10,154 nucleotides of DNA, from contig JAFYET010000313.1 in the NCBI GenBank assembly GCA_017544125.1, forward strand, positions 1 to 10,154, given 5' to 3'. The translations under genes and the position numbers were made by a program. The DNA is from Ruminococcus sp. (GTDB taxonomy: Bacteria > Bacillota > Clostridia > Oscillospirales > Ruminococcaceae). A model generated the notes under the pieces. That model had not been told where the DNA came from. It saw only the letters and a program-made list of their open reading frames with translations, and ran no database searches. Position 1 is the stretch's first letter, and each line of letters begins with the position of its first letter. Below, in pieces: positions 7,952 through 10,154 of the stretch.

Positions 7952-8052
7952 AAGTGTGTTTGTGTGTATTTTGGTTTCATACGCTAATCCATTCGTGGCG
8001 TGCGGCACCGTATCGACAGGCACGTCTATTTGTTGGAGGTGTAACTTAAGAA
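7952..8052 (+). promoter_or_regulatory. Structured 5' leader of the pilus operon with alternative pairing
   Basis: Four segments can pair in two exclusive ways. Option A: GTGTAT (7964-7969) with ATACGC (7979-7984), plus GGCGTGC (7997-8003) with GCACGTC (8020-8026). Option B: TACGCTA (7980-7986) with TGGCGTG (7996-8002). Each stem is 6-7 bp and includes one or two G-U pairs. The RBS GGAGGTG (8035-8041) follows the last stem and sits 13 nt before the ATG if measured from GGAGG, which is longer than usual. It does not match the c-di-GMP-I (GEMM) consensus that precedes pilus genes in some clostridia. A regulatory role is inference. Confidence 0.4.
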
Positions 8053-9249
8053 ATGAAAAAATTTGCCTATGTTGCAAAGGATACTTCGGGTAAGACTATA
8101 AAAGGTACCCTCGAGGCAGAGACCGCAAATGACGTTCTCGACAGGATCCACGAGCAGGGCTGGTATTGCGTAAGCTATACCGAAGCATTGGGCGGCGGCT
8201 TCGGAAAGAAGGGTCTCCACAGGTTCAATGCCAAGGAAATGTCCTACTGCTGCCGTCAGCTGGCTGCTATGATGACCTCGGGTCTTACGATCGTCAAGGC
8301 TCTGGATATCCTTTACAAACAGGAAGAAAAGAAAGGTCCTCAGGAAGCCTGGCAGGGCGTTTATGAGGACGTTAACAAGGGCTCAACCTTTACCGAGGCG
8401 TTAAGAGCGAGAGAGGGCTGCTTCCCTGACTTCTTCATCTCGATGGTAGATGCAGGCGAAACGGCAGGTACTCTTGACGTTACCATGCAGAGGCTGAGTG
8501 ATTACTACGATAACACCAATAAGCTCAACAACAAGGTCAAGGGCGCTATGATCTACCCTTGCGTGCTCGGCGTAATGGTAGTAGCTATCGTAATCATCAT
8601 GTTCACATTCGTAATGCCTACATTCGCAGGTATGATGGAAGAGGACGAGATGCCGGCCATATCCAAGGCGCTGTTCGCTATATCAGACTTTATCAAGGGT
8701 AAATGGTATATACTCATCGGTGCTTTGGTAGTTATCGTTCTGGGCTGCATATATGCTCTGAAGGTTCCTTCCGTAAGGATCAAGTGGGACAGGTTCAAGA
8801 TCAAGTGTCCTGTTGTAGGTCCCCTTATCGTTACTATCTATACCGGTAAGTTCGCAGAGACTCTTTCTTCACTCTATTCCAGCGGTATCCCGATGGTCGA
8901 GTGTCTTGAAAGATCCTCGAAGATACTTGGAAACACTTATATAGATGAGTGCTTTATCCAGGTAGTAGATGAAGTTAAGCAAGGTCAGGCACTCTCGACA
9001 GCTATCAGCAAGACGGAGATATTCAGCGGTATGTTCTGCTCGATCATCTACGTTGGTGAAGAGTCGGGCGCTCTTGATGAGATCCTTGAAAAGACAGCTG
9101 CTTTCTATAATGAAGAAGCAGATTCGGCTGTCGGCAAGCTCGTAGGTCTTATGGAGCCTGCAATGATCATCATCATGGGTGTTGCCATAGGTCTTGTACT
9201 TGCGGGTATATTCCCGATGCTCTACGGCGGACTTAAGGATGTAAGTTAA
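8053..9249 (+). CDS. pilC: Type IV pilus / type II secretion inner-membrane platform protein (PilC/GspF family)
   Basis: This 398-residue protein is the polytopic platform on which the assembly ATPase acts to polymerise pilins at the cytoplasmic membrane. The N-terminal segment FAYVAKDTSGKTIKGTLEAE (4-23) is the usual PilC opening. The first T2SSF domain (about 65-190) has CRQLAAMMTSGLTIVKALDIL, GEFP-like GCFPDFFISMVDAGETAGTLD (122-142) and a helix at 168-190. A middle helix lies at about 218-236. The second T2SSF domain (about 263-390) repeats the pattern with FAETLSSLYSSGIPMVECL, VGEESGALDEIL and a final helix at 368-390. Length and layout are complete. It appears to be the first gene of the operon, which is unusual because pilB or pilT often precede pilC. 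PilM follows 27 bp later. Confidence 0.95.
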   Translation: MKKFAYVAKDTSGKTIKGTLEAETANDVLDRIHEQGWYCVSYTEALGGGFGKKGLHRFNAKEMSYCCRQLAAMMTSGLTIVKALDILYKQEEKKGPQEAWQGVYEDVNKGSTFTEALRAREGCFPDFFISMVDAGETAGTLDVTMQRLSDYYDNTNKLNNKVKGAMIYPCVLGVMVVAIVIIMFTFVMPTFAGMMEEDEMPAISKALFAISDFIKGKWYILIGALVVIVLGCIYALKVPSVRIKWDRFKIKCPVVGPLIVTIYTGKFAETLSSLYSSGIPMVECLERSSKILGNTYIDECFIQVVDEVKQGQALSTAISKTEIFSGMFCSIIYVGEESGALDEILEKTAAFYNEEADSAVGKLVGLMEPAMIIIMGVAIGLVLAGIFPMLYGGLKDVS

Positions 9250-9276
9250 TTATTTTTAATGAGGTGAATATATAAA

Positions 9277-10154
9277 ATGCTATCATTTGACGTTTCGGAT
9301 AAGCAGATCAATATCGTCAAGGGCGACAATTCGGCTAACAGAATAAAGATCGACAAGTCGTTTACCCTTGAGATCCCCGAGGATCAGGATTATATCCTCA
9401 ACGGTGAGGTCATCAATCTTACCGGCCTTGCTGAGTATATTCTCACAAATCTCAAGGCTGAGAATATGATGGATAAGGACGCAGTCGTTACCTTCTCATC
9501 AAGCAATGTTGTTTTCAAGGAGCTTATTGTTCCTAACGCAAAGGGTGAGGCTTTCCTCACAATGGTACAGAATACCATGAGCCACGAAATGGGTATCACA
9601 GACGATTACTCCATTTCCTACACCAAGGTAGGTGCAGCAGGCGAGGATAACCCGGGCGCAGTAAAGGTTCTTGCAACCGCCTGCCCCAGCTCACTGGTCG
9701 ACAGCTACAGAAAGCTGTTCACTATCCTGAATATCCAGTTAAAGTCGGTTAATATCGGCTGTAACTCCATCGCACGTATAGTTCTGGCTGATAAGTCGAA
9801 TCTTGATAAGATGCCCCTTCTCGTATGCCAGCTCGATAAGAACTTCTTAGGTCTTACACTCTTTGAGAACGGCCAGATGGCTTTCGCAAGATACGTGCCT
9901 ATCTCTGAGGAGGACTACGGTTCTTCCGACTACATACTTGAGGCCCTTAACGAGAATATCTTCAAGATGGAGCAGTTCAATAAGGCAAGAGGCGGCAGCG
10001 GTCTTTCCAACGTTATCCTCTATGGCGTTATTGATGACTATATCAAGGTCGTTGATGCTCTTGACGGTCTTGTTGCTCAGGTATCAGTTCTGAGCGTTCC
10101 TACCCAGATCACCGGCTTCGAGAACTTCGAGTTCACCGTTTTCGCTAACGCTAT
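9277..10154 (+). CDS. pilM: PilM-like pilus assembly protein (partial, cut by window end)
   Basis: The frame opens at ATG 9277, with GAGGTG at 9261-9266 ten bases upstream, and stays open for 292 codons to the window edge. PilM is a cytoplasmic actin-fold protein that links PilN and the pilus motor at the membrane. The match is by layout: an opening LSFDVSDKQINIVKGD (2-17), a VVTFSSSNVVFKELIVP block (70-86) followed by a helical TMVQNTMSHEMGI segment, VKVLATACPSSLVDSYRKLF (129-148) and LLVCQLDKNFLGLTLFENGQ (181-200) before FARYVPI. The phosphate-loop glycines of classical PilM are poorly kept: DxG becomes DVS at residues 5-7. The identification therefore also rests on its place next to pilC. 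The C-terminal part is outside the window. Confidence 0.82.
   Translation, partial: MLSFDVSDKQINIVKGDNSANRIKIDKSFTLEIPEDQDYILNGEVINLTGLAEYILTNLKAENMMDKDAVVTFSSSNVVFKELIVPNAKGEAFLTMVQNTMSHEMGITDDYSISYTKVGAAGEDNPGAVKVLATACPSSLVDSYRKLFTILNIQLKSVNIGCNSIARIVLADKSNLDKMPLLVCQLDKNFLGLTLFENGQMAFARYVPISEEDYGSSDYILEALNENIFKMEQFNKARGGSGLSNVILYGVIDDYIKVVDALDGLVAQVSVLSVPTQITGFENFEFTVFANA

Noticed and set aside
7952..8052. c-di-GMP-I (GEMM) riboswitch upstream of pilus genes
   Set aside because: The conserved GEMM core segments (GGCAAACC-like and GACGCAAAGCC-like) are absent from the leader on either strand.
7778..8077. 99-codon minus-strand frame in the spacer before pilC
   Set aside because: It overlaps the pilus promoter, leader and pilC start. 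Its composition follows the AT-rich spacer and no RBS is evident.

Overview
The window looks like chromosome of a low-to-mid-GC Gram-positive anaerobe of the Ruminococcus/Oscillospiraceae type. The reasons are strong AGGAGG-type ribosome binding sites, clean sigma-A promoters with TGN-extended -10 boxes, a lipoprotein signal with an LTAC lipobox, and a gene set that mixes ordinary housekeeping genes with a type IV pilus operon. The genus is inferred from style and content, not from any database match.

Layout, left to right. (1) Positions 53-454, minus strand: the first third of an SLC13/ArsB-type anion permease that stops abruptly, although its promoter and RBS are intact. (2) Positions 664-2007, plus: a secreted SGNH/GDSL-hydrolase lipoprotein, driven by a promoter divergent from the permease promoter. 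(3) Positions 2008-2172: a convergent spacer with a 22-bp tandem repeat, small GC-rich hairpins and a bidirectional terminator. (4) Positions 2173-3783, minus: pyrG (CTP synthase). (5) Positions 3784-4113: a divergent regulatory region with the pyrG promoter, an orphan promoter-plus-terminator pair that could make a small RNA, and the recG promoter. (6) Positions 4114-6841, plus: recG followed 25 bp later by an LUD-domain (LutC-like) protein. (7) Positions 6843-7057: a compact non-coding element with 25-bp imperfect terminal inverted repeats and four internal hairpins. (8) Positions 7074-7697, plus: an unrecognised four-helix membrane protein. (9) Positions 7698-8052: an AT-rich spacer with a strong promoter and a structured leader of about 100 nt. 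(10) From 8053 to the window end, plus: a pilus assembly operon with a PilC/GspF platform protein and a PilM-like actin-fold protein cut by the window edge.

The housekeeping genes (pyrG, recG) are unremarkable in sequence. The points most worth a second look are the pilC leader, where four short segments can pair in two mutually exclusive ways, the palindromic element at 6843-7057 and its hairpin relatives near 2010-2107, the candidate small RNA at about 3946-4033, and the broken permease at the left edge. No CRISPR array, tRNA, rRNA, transposase or phage gene was seen, and no complete undescribed multi-gene system can be supported here.
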